This document shows, piece by piece, positions 8,815 through 18,118 of a stretch of DNA of 64,000 nucleotides (positions within the stretch are counted from its first letter, which is position 1; every line of letters starts with the position of its first letter). This DNA is from Treponema sp. GTDB lineage: Bacteria; Spirochaetota; Spirochaetia; Treponematales; Treponemataceae. Under the pieces are notes generated by a model. The model did no database searches, had not been told where the DNA came from, and worked only from the letters and a program-made list of their open reading frames with translations. The position numbers and the translations under genes are program-made. Location: assembly GCA_016286535.1 (NCBI GenBank), contig JAEESZ010000004.1, positions 1-64,000 on the forward strand. The letters run 5' to 3'.

Positions 8815-9927
8815 TTATTTTAAAGCCTTTAAAATTTCGCTGTCATCAACATCTTCAATGACTACCTGTCCAACTTCTTTTGGCAGGGTAAGCCTGATTT
8901 TTTCTGTCAGATTCTTTTTATCATTGTGCATGATTTTTATAAGTCTTTCTGCAAAGCTTCCGCCAGTAACTAAGGCAGGTATGGCCCCGGTTTCCCAGCC
9001 GTATAAATTAAGAAGGGAAAGCATCTGGTCTTTAAATGCTGTAGAACAATAGCCCTTGTTCCAGCTGATTGTTACAGCCCGGCTTATTCCCCAGGCTACA
9101 GCTTCTCCGTTTGTAAGAATTCCAAGGCCTATCATTGTTTCAAGGGCACTGGCAAAGGTTAAACCTAAGTGAAGGCAGCCTTTTTCAGAATCCTTTTTTG
9201 CTTCTTCCTGCATAATCTGGACCTTTGCTTTTATACAGCTTTTAATCATCTTCTGTAATAAAGCTTTATCCCGCGAAAGAATTAAATCTGAATTGTTTTT
9301 TATCTGGTCAAAAAGTTCCGAATCTTTTACAAAGGCCGTTTTAAAAACCTGGGCAAGGCCGGACTTAAACTGCTTGTCTGAAGTAAACTGTGTAAAGTCA
9401 GAAAAAATATGAATTTTAGAAGCAGGATATACTGTTCCTATCATGTTTTTAAGATTATCTACATCGCAGCCGGTTTTTCCTCCAATTGCGGCATCAACCA
9501 TGGCAAGAAGAGTTGTAGGAATCAGCTGAAGATTTATTCCCCGTTTGTAAATGGAAGCGGCAAAGGCAACTAAATCACAGATAACGCCGCCGCCAATTCC
9601 AATAAAGGTATCTCTAACGGTAAATCCATGTTCCATAGCCATTTTTACAATGGTAAGAACCGAGTCCAGATTTTTGTATTTTTCTCCGGAACCTAATACC
9701 AGTAAACAGTCATCTTCGTATACATCATCATTAAAAACTTCAATGAGTTTTTGCATACAGTCCAGACTTGCTACATTACCGTCGGTAATAAAAAAACGTC
9801 TGTTTTCACTTTTTTCATTATAAAAAAAATCGTATAAATCAGGCAGATCATCATAGAAGTTTACTTCTGAATTTTCCGGCTGAAAAATACGCTCAGGATA
9901 CTTTATTACAATGCTTTCATGTTTCAT
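8815..9927 (-). CDS. 3-dehydroquinate synthase-like protein lacking the zinc ligands
   Basis: 370 residues, the length of AroB. The NAD-binding and core signatures are clear: GIGGGVICDLVAFAAS (about 110-125), LIPTTLLAMVDAAIGGKTG (135-153) and LKNMIGTVYP (159-168). The three zinc ligands of the family are absent. GLAEV-type Glu is Q193 in GLAQVFK, the GHTFGHA histidines are L256 and S260 in GLTFASA, and the HGEAV histidine is N273 in NGEAV. The protein is therefore probably not a working dehydroquinate synthase. It may have become a different enzyme or a regulator. No other shikimate gene is nearby. It is 11 bases downstream of the exported protein at 9939 and 11 bases upstream of the NifS-like gene, in an operon apparently driven by a sigma-28 site. 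Confidence 0.8.
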   Translation of the reverse strand: MKHESIVIKYPERIFQPENSEVNFYDDLPDLYDFFYNEKSENRRFFITDGNVASLDCMQKLIEVFNDDVYEDDCLLVLGSGEKYKNLDSVLTIVKMAMEHGFTVRDTFIGIGGGVICDLVAFAASIYKRGINLQLIPTTLLAMVDAAIGGKTGCDVDNLKNMIGTVYPASKIHIFSDFTQFTSDKQFKSGLAQVFKTAFVKDSELFDQIKNNSDLILSRDKALLQKMIKSCIKAKVQIMQEEAKKDSEKGCLHLGLTFASALETMIGLGILTNGEAVAWGISRAVTISWNKGYCSTAFKDQMLSLLNLYGWETGAIPALVTGGSFAERLIKIMHNDKKNLTEKIRLTLPKEVGQVVIEDVDDSEILKALK

Positions 9928-9938
9928 AGAAGGGTATT

Positions 9939-10553
9939 CTAATATTTTTTATCCATTTCTTCTAGTTCTGCAATGTTTTTTTCAAGGCGTTCAATTTCGC
10001 GGTTAAGCATTCTTTCGTAATTTAGTTCCCCGGTATAGATGCGTTCCCTTTCGTCTTCCCAGTTCTGCTTTTCTGTAATGAACAAAAAGTTAAAGGAAGG
10101 GGCGTTTGCCTTTTCATACCAGATTTTTGCTTCCTGCCAGTAATAAAGTCCTGCTTGATAGCAGCTTAAGGCTTTCTGCATATTTCTTAAATATTCATCT
10201 TTCCAGGGACTGTCATAAAAATAAATGCATTTTTTGTCGTAAGTTCTTCCAAGACGAAGATGCTGTTCAATCAGTTTAAGATTTATGTGCATTTGGAAAA
10301 GATAGCGGTATTTTTCCCATTGTTTTTCGTTTGTAACTTTAAAATCACAAAACTGGGGATTACAAAAATCTGCCTTTACAGCCTGTTCAAGCCAGTAAAT
10401 GTTTTCTATACAGTCATCAGGATACTGCTGGTAGTGTACGTGATAAAGCTTATACCAGTCTTCCTTGTATTTAACCATATAGGCGTTCAGGTTAGAAAGA
10501 GAAATAAGAAAAAATAAAAGGCCCGAAATTATTCTTAGAGTAGATTTTTTCAC
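9939..10553 (-). CDS. exported hypothetical protein with C-terminal coiled coil (GTG start)
   Basis: 204 residues. The signal peptide MKKSTLRIISGLLFFLISLS...NA precedes a mature helical protein rich in Tyr, Trp and charged residues, with helical repeats resembling TPR helices (AGLYYWQEAKIWYEKA) and a C-terminal heptad-like tail (IERLEKNIAELEEM). I know no function. The start is GTG at 10551-10553, with no Shine-Dalgarno and with a sigma-28-like -10 (TCCGATAA) ending 7 bases before it, so the mRNA may be leaderless. This position makes it the first gene of a candidate motility-linked operon that continues into the dehydroquinate-synthase-like and NifS-like genes. Confidence 0.7.
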   Translation of the reverse strand: MKKSTLRIISGLLFFLISLSNLNAYMVKYKEDWYKLYHVHYQQYPDDCIENIYWLEQAVKADFCNPQFCDFKVTNEKQWEKYRYLFQMHINLKLIEQHLRLGRTYDKKCIYFYDSPWKDEYLRNMQKALSCYQAGLYYWQEAKIWYEKANAPSFNFLFITEKQNWEDERERIYTGELNYERMLNREIERLEKNIAELEEMDKKY

Positions 10554-10560
10554 ACTCTGA

Positions 10561-10587
10561 TTATCGGAAACTAGGAATTTTTATTTA
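10561..10587 (-). promoter_or_regulatory. sigma-28 (FliA/WhiG-type) promoter
   Basis: On the minus strand TAAA (plus 10584-10587), 15 bases and TCCGATAA (plus 10561-10568) match TAAA-N15-GCCGATAA at 11 of 12 positions. The extended -35 reads TAAATAAA. The site overlaps the last bases of tmk and ends 7 bases before the GTG at 10553. Confidence 0.7.
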
Positions 10588-11179
10588 ATATGTTTTGAAT
10601 AAAAGAATAAACTTCCTCTATGCTTTTTGAAGCGTCCAGGCGGATGATTTTCATGCCCTGAGGATTTTTTTCGTATTCCTGAATTACTTCTTCGTAAAGT
10701 CCTGCAGTTTTTTTCTGAGTTTCAAGGTTCTCGTAGATTTCTTTTTTTTCGCCGCGGGAAGTTACCCTTGCAAGGGAAAGTTCGGGGTTGATTTCAAAAT
10801 AAAAAAGGTATTCTGGCAGGGGGAAGGTGGAATTTAATAGACGTGGTAAGTCTTTTCCGCATTTTACCGACTGATATGCCAGGGAGGAAAATAAATATCT
10901 GTCGCTTATGATACTTTTTCCCTGCTTTAATAATTCTATAATTCCGTTTTCGCCGTAAAGATGTTCACAGCGGTCTGCTGCAAATAAAAAGGTTGAAGTT
11001 TTTTCGTCTACCTTAATTTCTCCGCTTAAAATTCTTCTTAAAAAACGGCCTGTTTCGCCCGTGGTGGGTTCTGCAGTCTGAATATATTTTTGGGGATTAC
11101 TGTCCCTTAGTTTTTTAATCTGTGTGGAAGTTCCGCTTCCGTCTATGCCTTCAAATACAATAAAATTTTTTAAAACCAT
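10571..11179 (-). CDS. tmk: thymidylate kinase with atypical P-loop
   Basis: 202 residues, the usual length. It phosphorylates dTMP to dTDP in the cytoplasm for DNA synthesis. Features are the N-terminal P-loop in FEGIDGSGTSTQ (residues 9-20), TAEPTTGETGRFLR (substrate region, about 36-49), AADRCEHLYG and the DR motif SDRYLFSSLAYQS near residue 93, and the LID-like region around TSRGEKKE. The P-loop lysine (GxxGxGKS) is replaced by Thr17, a real departure from the standard Walker A. The ATG at 11179 has no Shine-Dalgarno and has TATAAT 6 bases upstream, so it may be leaderless. It is divergent from tamB. Confidence 0.92.
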   Translation of the reverse strand: MVLKNFIVFEGIDGSGTSTQIKKLRDSNPQKYIQTAEPTTGETGRFLRRILSGEIKVDEKTSTFLFAADRCEHLYGENGIIELLKQGKSIISDRYLFSSLAYQSVKCGKDLPRLLNSTFPLPEYLFYFEINPELSLARVTSRGEKKEIYENLETQKKTAGLYEEVIQEYEKNPQGMKIIRLDASKSIEEVYSFIQNILNKNS

Positions 11180-11185
11180 ATAACC

Positions 11186-11218
11186 ATTATATATAATTTA
11201 ATGTTTTTTTGATATAAT
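11186..11218. promoter_or_regulatory. divergent promoter region, tmk / tamB
   Basis: TATAAT occurs once on the minus strand (plus ATTATA 11186-11191), 6 bases before the tmk ATG, and once on the plus strand (11213-11218), 33 bases before the tamB ATG at 11252. Neither has a good -35 hexamer. The 72-base gap is almost entirely A/T. Confidence 0.5.
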
Positions 11219-11251
11219 ATTTTGATTAAAATCGGGCTTCTTATACTTAAA

Positions 11252-14200
11252 ATGGATAAGGTTAAATTCGGCAAATTACGACGCAGCATTTTTATTATTC
11301 TCTTCATTACAGCTTTTGCAATTGCTCTTCCTGTACAGTTTGCTATTACAAAAGGTGTTCGTAATGCTGTTTTAAATTTTAAGCAGAAGCTGGTAAATGA
11401 ATATGGTATAGAAATCAGTTATGAATCTATTTCTCCCTCTCTGCTTTCGACCTTCAGCGTAAAGAATGTTGAAATTGTTGAACTGGGAGGCGAAAAACTT
11501 TTACAGATTGACCGCATAAAAGCGTCTTACAAGCTTATTCCCCTGTTGAAAGGTCAGCTGCAAAAGGGACTTGGTAATATTGTAGTTGACGGCATTCGCC
11601 TTGATGTTACACAGTTATTTACCGTTCTTAATAAAATTTCTAAAAAAAGTCCTGATGATAAGGATAATCTTTCTGAAGAAAAGCTAAAGGAAGAAAAAAA
11701 ATCTCCGCCTCTGGAATTAAATGATTTTCTCAGTTTTATTCCGCAGAATATAAAGATAAAAAATATCTATCTTTCTTATAAAAATGCTTCAATAGATTCC
11801 ACCTTAATGCTTCGTGAACTTCTGCTCAGCGGAAATAAAAGAAATAAAAATATTACTTTCCAGATGAATTGCCGCGGCAGTGCCAGGTTAATCAATCTTA
11901 ACCAGAATTTGAGCGGACTTTTAAATATTCACGGTGTTATTCAGGAGGAACTGGATAATTCTCAAATAGAAATCCGCCTTAATAATTTTTCTAACGGAAC
12001 ATATACCTTAAACCGTCTGAATTTTCTGGTAACCTATAATCAGAATCTTTTTGATATACACACAATTCAGTCTGTAATCCCCCTGCATCTGGCAGCCTCC
12101 TATGATATAAAGACAAAAGACTATAAGTTTGAATTGCAGACAGATAAGCTTTCTCCTTCTACGGTTGTAAATGCAAATAAAAATAAACAGCTTTTTAACC
12201 GGATAAATAAACTTTTTATAAATACCGAATCAAGTCTTAGCGGTAATATAGATACTAAGCAGCTGCTCTTTACTTCTGCCGGAAATATTTCCCTTCCAAA
12301 AGAAGTTTTCCGCGGCGGAATAGAAATTGACTATGATATTCTTGCAAATGAAAAGAACCTTACCGTAAAAAAATTGTCTGCAGAAGGTCCATATTGCAGC
12401 GCAAACCTTGATTTGAATTTTATTTATAAGAACCTGCAGCTTTCCGGCCTCTTTGATCTTCCTTACTTTATGCTGGCTAACGGAAATGCAGTTTCTACCG
12501 AAGTTTATTTTGACCCTCTGGATCAGGGCTTTATGGCCTTTGCTCCTCAGCTCTTTTTGGGTCAGAAGGCATTAACTGCCATACAGTTTAAGTTTATGCC
12601 CCAGAGTGATTCCTATGATTTTGCCTTTGAAGCCTATGATTATTCTAATTTGAGTGAAGGAGAACCAGGCCTTATAGAGTTTGACGGTAGTTATCTTACA
12701 AAGTCAAAATACATACAGTCCAGTATGTCTCTTAATTCACTTTTCCTTTCAAGTATTTCGGATTTTGGACTTCAGCTTACCCAGGGTAATCTTGCTTCTA
12801 CCTTAAAAAGCCTTTCATCTGCTGCAGATGGTTTTATGCTTTCAGGCGATGCTTATTTTTCTACGGACTTTAAGTCTATTTCTTACTATATACCTTATAT
12901 CCTTGCTGCTAACACCAAAAAAGATAATCAGGTTTTAATGATTTCTGCAAACGGTAACGAAGAAGAAATTCAGCTCAATCAGATGAATCTGGTTTTTGGA
13001 AAGTATGCCCTGGGAGCTTCTGCCTTAGTAAATATTAATTATGCCGAAAAGGAAGCCTTCTTTTCTTCTGATATAGTTTTTGAAAATGTTCCCTATCATT
13101 TTACCGGAACCTGTCTTAATAATATTATTTCAATTTCTGGTGATTACAATACTATTGTTGATGTAGAAGTGAACGGCCAGAAAGAGTTTTTTGGAAACAT
13201 AAACTTTGAAAATCTTCCTGTTATGGCTGGAGACTATTCTGTAATACTATCAACCCGTTCAAGCTTCAGTTATACAAAAGAAAATGGCCCTAACGTTGAA
13301 ATTGCCTCCCTGGAAATTGATTTAGATGATTCTAAGGCAAAGGTTGTTACAAGTCCAAAGCTTCTTTTAACTGCAAATATTACAAAATACGGTTCCCAGG
13401 TTTCTTCCATTACCTATTCAGATTTGTTTACAAGCATGGAAGGAAATGCAGACTTCAGAATTAATTTTAATCAGAATAAATTTGATTCAGCAGGCCTTAA
13501 TCTTCATATGTATGCTCCGGTTGGAAAAAGGGACCTGCTTATAGACTTTAATGTATTTAATCCTGAATTAAGTGCACTTTCCTTAAAGACCATAAAAGAT
13601 TCCCTTTACTATAATGCCCAGATTCAGACAGAAAACCTGGACTTAAACCGCTTTGTAGATGTAAAGAGCGAAAATAACTTCCTTACAGCGTCAGTCAACG
13701 CTTTTGGAACCTTAAATCATCCTTTTGTTTCCCTTAATGTAGAAAATATGTCTATGCAGAAAGGAAACAAAACCCAGACTATAAATGCTTCTGCCGTATT
13801 AGAGGATTATGAACTTACTGTAGATTCCTTTAATATGTCGGGAGGTCGTTCTTCCATACAGGATTTCCACTGTAATTTTTCTCTGGATACCTTTACCGGC
13901 AAAATCAACCTTTTATATAAAACCGGCTATGCCAGTAAGTATATAAATGCTCCTCTGGAAATCTGCATTCAGGATGCCGTAAAGGAAGAAGGAAAAATGC
14001 TTCCTCAATCTCTGGTAGCAACAATAAAATCAAAAACCCTTACCGGAAGTCACTTTAAAAAAGAAGTGCCCCTGGATTTTACCCTCTTGTACTCTAAAGA
14101 TATTATAAGTTTAATTTCGGGGCCAAAATTAGGTCTTTATCTTACATATCTTTCTAACGGAGATTGTAATCTTGATATTAATTCTCCGGGAATTATGACA

Positions 14201-15670
14201 ATTAATGCGAAGGGTAATTTTAAAGATAAGCTTGATTTTGATTTTTACAATATTGATATAGATGTTGCAAAGGTATTTGAATATATAAATTACGATAACT
14301 GGGTAATTGTAGAGAATGGTCATGCAAACGGTTCCATTCAAATTACGGGAACTGCTTCAGAGCCAAAAATGAACGGTATGGTTATGGTAGAAAGCCCTGC
14401 GGCCAGGGTTCCAATTGCCATTCCGGTAAAACTGCAGGCAGAAAGAACCCCTGTAACCATTGTTAATAATGAGATTTATGTAAATAAAAATACCTACAGC
14501 GTAAAGAATAAGCCTTGCCTTGACGCAGACTGCCGAATCGTCTTTAACGGTTTTGCCTTTGATTACCTGGAATGCTTCTTTAAGTCTGTAAATAACGAAA
14601 GGGTACACGGAAAACTTTCTGTAAATCTCTTTACAGTAGAAACTGATATGCTTGCAGATCTCTGGCTTTATTACGGTGGTGATGATGCCTTATTCGAAAT
14701 AGACGGTTCTATTAATGGCGAAAACGTAAACTTCTCATCAAATATTACCTCTTTAGCGGGTGGAGGAGAGCCTCCGGAAAATCCTTTGAACTTTGTTTCA
14801 ACCCTTGATTTAACTACCGGAACTCATGCGGCCATTTCTTTTGAGCCTTTAATCAGAACGGTTATAGCTCCTAATTCAAAGTTTGTGGTTACCTGCGACA
14901 ATAAGGCCCGCTATTATCATATTGATGGTAATGTAGATGTAAAATCCGGTGATATTGCCTATGTAAGCCGTAACTTCTATATCAAATCGGGAAACATTAA
15001 TTTTAATACGGAAAGACTTTCTAACCCTAAGATTACCTTACAGGCAGAAACAAGAGAAAAGGATGATAAGGGTAATACTGTAAAAATCATATTGAATGTA
15101 GATAATCAGTATCTTTTAAGTCTTAACCCAAGGTTCTCGTCAACTCCGGCAAAATCAGAGTCAGAAATTCTTTCCCTTCTGGGACAGATTGCCCTTGCAG
15201 ACTCAGACTCGGCCACAGACTTTATTTTTGCCGCCAGTGATTACGCCTTCCAGACCGCCATCGGCCGTAAAATAGAAAATAAGTTGCGAGAGTTGCTTAA
15301 TTTCGATATATTATCATTACGAACTAATATAATTCAGAATACATTAAGTACAGCCTTAGGAAGTACAAATAATAGTCTTTCAAATGATCTGACTTTTGGT
15401 AACCTTTTTGATAATTCAACTGTTTATATTGGTAAATACCTTGAAAGAGATTTATATGTTGATGCCATGTTGAATTTTTCTTTCGACAAGAGAAAACAGG
15501 CACAGCAGCTTTCTTCGGGTAATTTGATTTTCCAGCCGGAATTCGGTATGGAACTGGAGTCTCCTCTGGGTAATATCAGATGGAATGTAGCTCCGGATAT
15601 TAACGCATTAATGAATAAACAATATGTTCCTTCCACTTCGCTTACCTTGTCGTGGAAGTTTACATTTTGA
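11252..15670 (+). CDS. tamB: TamB-like translocation and assembly module protein
   Basis: 1472 residues, in the TamB/YtfN (AsmA-like, DUF490) size range. TamB bridges the inner membrane and the outer-membrane BAM/TAM machinery and is implicated in phospholipid transport and outer-membrane protein assembly. One N-terminal transmembrane segment (about 10-30, SIFIILFITAFAIALPVQF) is followed by over 1300 residues of repetitive beta-strands. The C-terminus has the DUF490 character, SESEILSLLGQIAL, VYIGKYLERDLYVDAM and ELESPLGNIRWNV, and ends WKFTF. It is followed by bamA (18-base gap) and skp. I chose ATG 11252, because the TTG at 11222 lies only 3 bases after the -10. No Shine-Dalgarno is evident. 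Confidence 0.9.
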   Translation: MDKVKFGKLRRSIFIILFITAFAIALPVQFAITKGVRNAVLNFKQKLVNEYGIEISYESISPSLLSTFSVKNVEIVELGGEKLLQIDRIKASYKLIPLLKGQLQKGLGNIVVDGIRLDVTQLFTVLNKISKKSPDDKDNLSEEKLKEEKKSPPLELNDFLSFIPQNIKIKNIYLSYKNASIDSTLMLRELLLSGNKRNKNITFQMNCRGSARLINLNQNLSGLLNIHGVIQEELDNSQIEIRLNNFSNGTYTLNRLNFLVTYNQNLFDIHTIQSVIPLHLAASYDIKTKDYKFELQTDKLSPSTVVNANKNKQLFNRINKLFINTESSLSGNIDTKQLLFTSAGNISLPKEVFRGGIEIDYDILANEKNLTVKKLSAEGPYCSANLDLNFIYKNLQLSGLFDLPYFMLANGNAVSTEVYFDPLDQGFMAFAPQLFLGQKALTAIQFKFMPQSDSYDFAFEAYDYSNLSEGEPGLIEFDGSYLTKSKYIQSSMSLNSLFLSSISDFGLQLTQGNLASTLKSLSSAADGFMLSGDAYFSTDFKSISYYIPYILAANTKKDNQVLMISANGNEEEIQLNQMNLVFGKYALGASALVNINYAEKEAFFSSDIVFENVPYHFTGTCLNNIISISGDYNTIVDVEVNGQKEFFGNINFENLPVMAGDYSVILSTRSSFSYTKENGPNVEIASLEIDLDDSKAKVVTSPKLLLTANITKYGSQVSSITYSDLFTSMEGNADFRINFNQNKFDSAGLNLHMYAPVGKRDLLIDFNVFNPELSALSLKTIKDSLYYNAQIQTENLDLNRFVDVKSENNFLTASVNAFGTLNHPFVSLNVENMSMQKGNKTQTINASAVLEDYELTVDSFNMSGGRSSIQDFHCNFSLDTFTGKINLLYKTGYASKYINAPLEICIQDAVKEEGKMLPQSLVATIKSKTLTGSHFKKEVPLDFTLLYSKDIISLISGPKLGLYLTYLSNGDCNLDINSPGIMTINAKGNFKDKLDFDFYNIDIDVAKVFEYINYDNWVIVENGHANGSIQITGTASEPKMNGMVMVESPAARVPIAIPVKLQAERTPVTIVNNEIYVNKNTYSVKNKPCLDADCRIVFNGFAFDYLECFFKSVNNERVHGKLSVNLFTVETDMLADLWLYYGGDDALFEIDGSINGENVNFSSNITSLAGGGEPPENPLNFVSTLDLTTGTHAAISFEPLIRTVIAPNSKFVVTCDNKARYYHIDGNVDVKSGDIAYVSRNFYIKSGNINFNTERLSNPKITLQAETREKDDKGNTVKIILNVDNQYLLSLNPRFSSTPAKSESEILSLLGQIALADSDSATDFIFAASDYAFQTAIGRKIENKLRELLNFDILSLRTNIIQNTLSTALGSTNNSLSNDLTFGNLFDNSTVYIGKYLERDLYVDAMLNFSFDKRKQAQQLSSGNLIFQPEFGMELESPLGNIRWNVAPDINALMNKQYVPSTSLTLSWKFTF

Positions 15671-15688
15671 TTTAAAAAACAGGAGTAA

Positions 15689-18103
15689 ATGATGCATCGT
15701 AGAGCGCTTGCTATTTTGTTCGCCTTAATTTTGCCTTTGTGTGGAATCTTTGCTCAAGAAGCAGATGACGAATGGTTCTGGGATCAGCCGATTTCTAAAA
15801 TCGATTTTGAAGGTCTTAAGAACGTTAAAAAATCAGACTTATCAGGTATTGTTTCAAATTTCGTAGGACTTCCTTTTAATGATGAAGTTTACAATGATAT
15901 TTTAGACAGACTTTATTCTATGGAAATGTTTGATGACATTGTTCCATACGCAAAGCACGATTCAAAAAATCAGTCTTCAGTTCTTCTTGTTTTTCAGGTA
16001 AAAGAACGTCCTGTAATTTCTTCCATTAACTTTGAAGGAAATAAGAAAATCCGTAATGGTGAATTAAGGGATCAGATAAAAATAAAGGCAACAGACGTTT
16101 ACGTTGAGTCAAAAGTCCTGCTTGATGAACGCACACTTAGAAATTATTTCTTACAGAAGGGCTATACAAACTCAAGTGTAAGTCATACCTGTAAAGAAAC
16201 TGAAAACGGGGTGGAGGTAACCTTTGTTATTAATGAAGGTTCCAGCACTGTAATTAAAGAGATTTCATTTACGGGGCTTACAATTGCTTCTCCTCGTGCC
16301 TTAAGGGGTAAACTTCAGTTAAAAGAATCCGGCTTTATGAAGGATGGTGCTTTTCAGGCTTCTCTTTTGGAACAGGATAAACTTGCAATTGTAGCTTTCT
16401 GTAAAGAAAGAGGCTATGCAGATGCAGAAATTATTGACGTTAAAATTGATACAGAATTAAACGAGCAGAAACAGAGAAATGAACTTTCAATTAATTTTAT
16501 AATTAATGAGGGTGCAAAATATACCTTTACAGGCTTTTCTATCAGCGGAAATGAGGTTTTCTCTACAAAAGAGCTTATGGACTTGTGTAAGCTTAAAGAA
16601 GGCTCTCCTTATAACGAAACAAAATTACAGGAATCAATTCAGGAAATTGCCGGAAAATACTATGAGTACGGTTATATGTCAAACGATTTTTATCCTGTAC
16701 CTCAAAAAGATACAAATCTTCACGAAATTTCTTATTCTCTTGTAATTTCTGAAGGTCCAAGAAGCCATGTTGAAAACATTATCATTAAAGGAAATACAAA
16801 AACAAAGGATTTTGTAATCAGACGTGAAATTCCAATTGAAAGCGGTGATATTTTCAGCCGTGCAAAAATTATGGCTGCTTACAGAAACCTTATGAACCTT
16901 CAGTTCTTCTCAAGCGTTATGCCTGAGTATCAGTCTGGTTCAGAAGCAAATCTTGTAGATTTAGTATGGACAGTAGAGGAACAGTCAACCACAAATATCA
17001 ACTTTGGTATGACCTTCTCTGGTTCTGCAGATCCTACAAACCCAATGCCAATTTCCCTTTATGTAAAACTTGAAAACTCAAATCTTGCAGGAGAAGGCCG
17101 CTCTATTTCTACTTCTGTTAATGCTTCAAGTACAGAGCAGTCTTTCAGTGTTTCTTATTCTCAGAACTGGATTGGTAATCTGCCTATTACTTACAGTCAG
17201 TCTTTATCATTCTCTCATTCTATAGAAACAACTCCACAGAATTATTTTGATCCTTTCCTTGGTTTACAGCAGTACTACTATTATATGAATTACAAGAGCT
17301 GGTCTGCCAGCTTAGGAACTTCTTTTGGCCGCAGATGGTATTTTGATTATGCCGTATTAACAGGTTCTGCCGGTATTTCAAATACATTGAAAAATAATAT
17401 TTTTGATGAAGCAAGTACAGTTCCGGTTGACCAGGGTATTTCTACTTTTGCTAACCGCTGGGGATGGTTAAACTCTATCTGGACTTCTTTCTCTGTTGAT
17501 CATCGTGATATTAACTATAATCCTTCAAAAGGATGGTTCGCAAGTCAGAATATTGCCTGGTATGGTTTAGTTCCTGGCCTTGAAAAAGAATTCTTCTTAA
17601 AGACAGATACAAAAGCAGAAGCTTATCTGACCCTCTTTAATATTCCAGTAACAGAAAACTTTGACTTTAAGGCAGTTTTATCACTTTATTCGAACTTTAC
17701 AGCTATTTTCCCAACTTATTCAACAACAGTTTCAGATTCAAACCGCCTTTATGTTGACGGTATGTTCCATGGACGAGGCTGGACAGAAGCTTATAAATAT
17801 GGAAAAGGCCTTGCCATGTGGTCTAACCAGGTTGAAATCCGCTTCCCAATTGTTCCAAACATTCTTGGTGCAGACTTATTCTGGGATACCTGTGCTATTA
17901 AAGACACAGTTGCAGATTTATCAACTCTTAAAATGTCTGATTTCTACTGTTCTTTTGGACCTGGTATAAGAATCCTTATTCAGCAGTTCCCATTACACTT
18001 AATGTTTGCTTTCCGCTATCAGCACGATGCTGCTACCGGAGTGCCTAAGTTTGATGATCAGCCATTCCAGTTTGTTCTTTCATTTAATTTAGTTAATCGC
18101 TAG
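15689..18103 (+). CDS. bamA: BamA / Omp85 outer-membrane assembly protein
   Basis: 804 residues, typical for BamA, the core of the machinery that inserts beta-barrels into the outer membrane. A signal peptide (MMHRRALAILFALILPLCGIFA) is followed by about five POTRA repeats (about 34-420), each with the hydrophobic/Gly pattern seen in ISSINFEGNKKIRNGEL and VENIIIKGNTKTKDFVIRRE, then an Omp85 barrel (about 425-804). The conserved lid-lock loop motif (VRGF/Y) appears as FHGRGW. The C-terminus FVLSFNLVNR lacks the canonical terminal Phe. GGAG precedes the ATG. A second in-frame ATG follows directly at 15692. It sits between tamB and skp in one apparent operon. Confidence 0.95.
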   Translation: MMHRRALAILFALILPLCGIFAQEADDEWFWDQPISKIDFEGLKNVKKSDLSGIVSNFVGLPFNDEVYNDILDRLYSMEMFDDIVPYAKHDSKNQSSVLLVFQVKERPVISSINFEGNKKIRNGELRDQIKIKATDVYVESKVLLDERTLRNYFLQKGYTNSSVSHTCKETENGVEVTFVINEGSSTVIKEISFTGLTIASPRALRGKLQLKESGFMKDGAFQASLLEQDKLAIVAFCKERGYADAEIIDVKIDTELNEQKQRNELSINFIINEGAKYTFTGFSISGNEVFSTKELMDLCKLKEGSPYNETKLQESIQEIAGKYYEYGYMSNDFYPVPQKDTNLHEISYSLVISEGPRSHVENIIIKGNTKTKDFVIRREIPIESGDIFSRAKIMAAYRNLMNLQFFSSVMPEYQSGSEANLVDLVWTVEEQSTTNINFGMTFSGSADPTNPMPISLYVKLENSNLAGEGRSISTSVNASSTEQSFSVSYSQNWIGNLPITYSQSLSFSHSIETTPQNYFDPFLGLQQYYYYMNYKSWSASLGTSFGRRWYFDYAVLTGSAGISNTLKNNIFDEASTVPVDQGISTFANRWGWLNSIWTSFSVDHRDINYNPSKGWFASQNIAWYGLVPGLEKEFFLKTDTKAEAYLTLFNIPVTENFDFKAVLSLYSNFTAIFPTYSTTVSDSNRLYVDGMFHGRGWTEAYKYGKGLAMWSNQVEIRFPIVPNILGADLFWDTCAIKDTVADLSTLKMSDFYCSFGPGIRILIQQFPLHLMFAFRYQHDAATGVPKFDDQPFQFVLSFNLVNR

Positions 18104-18118
18104 TTTTGAGGTTTATAT

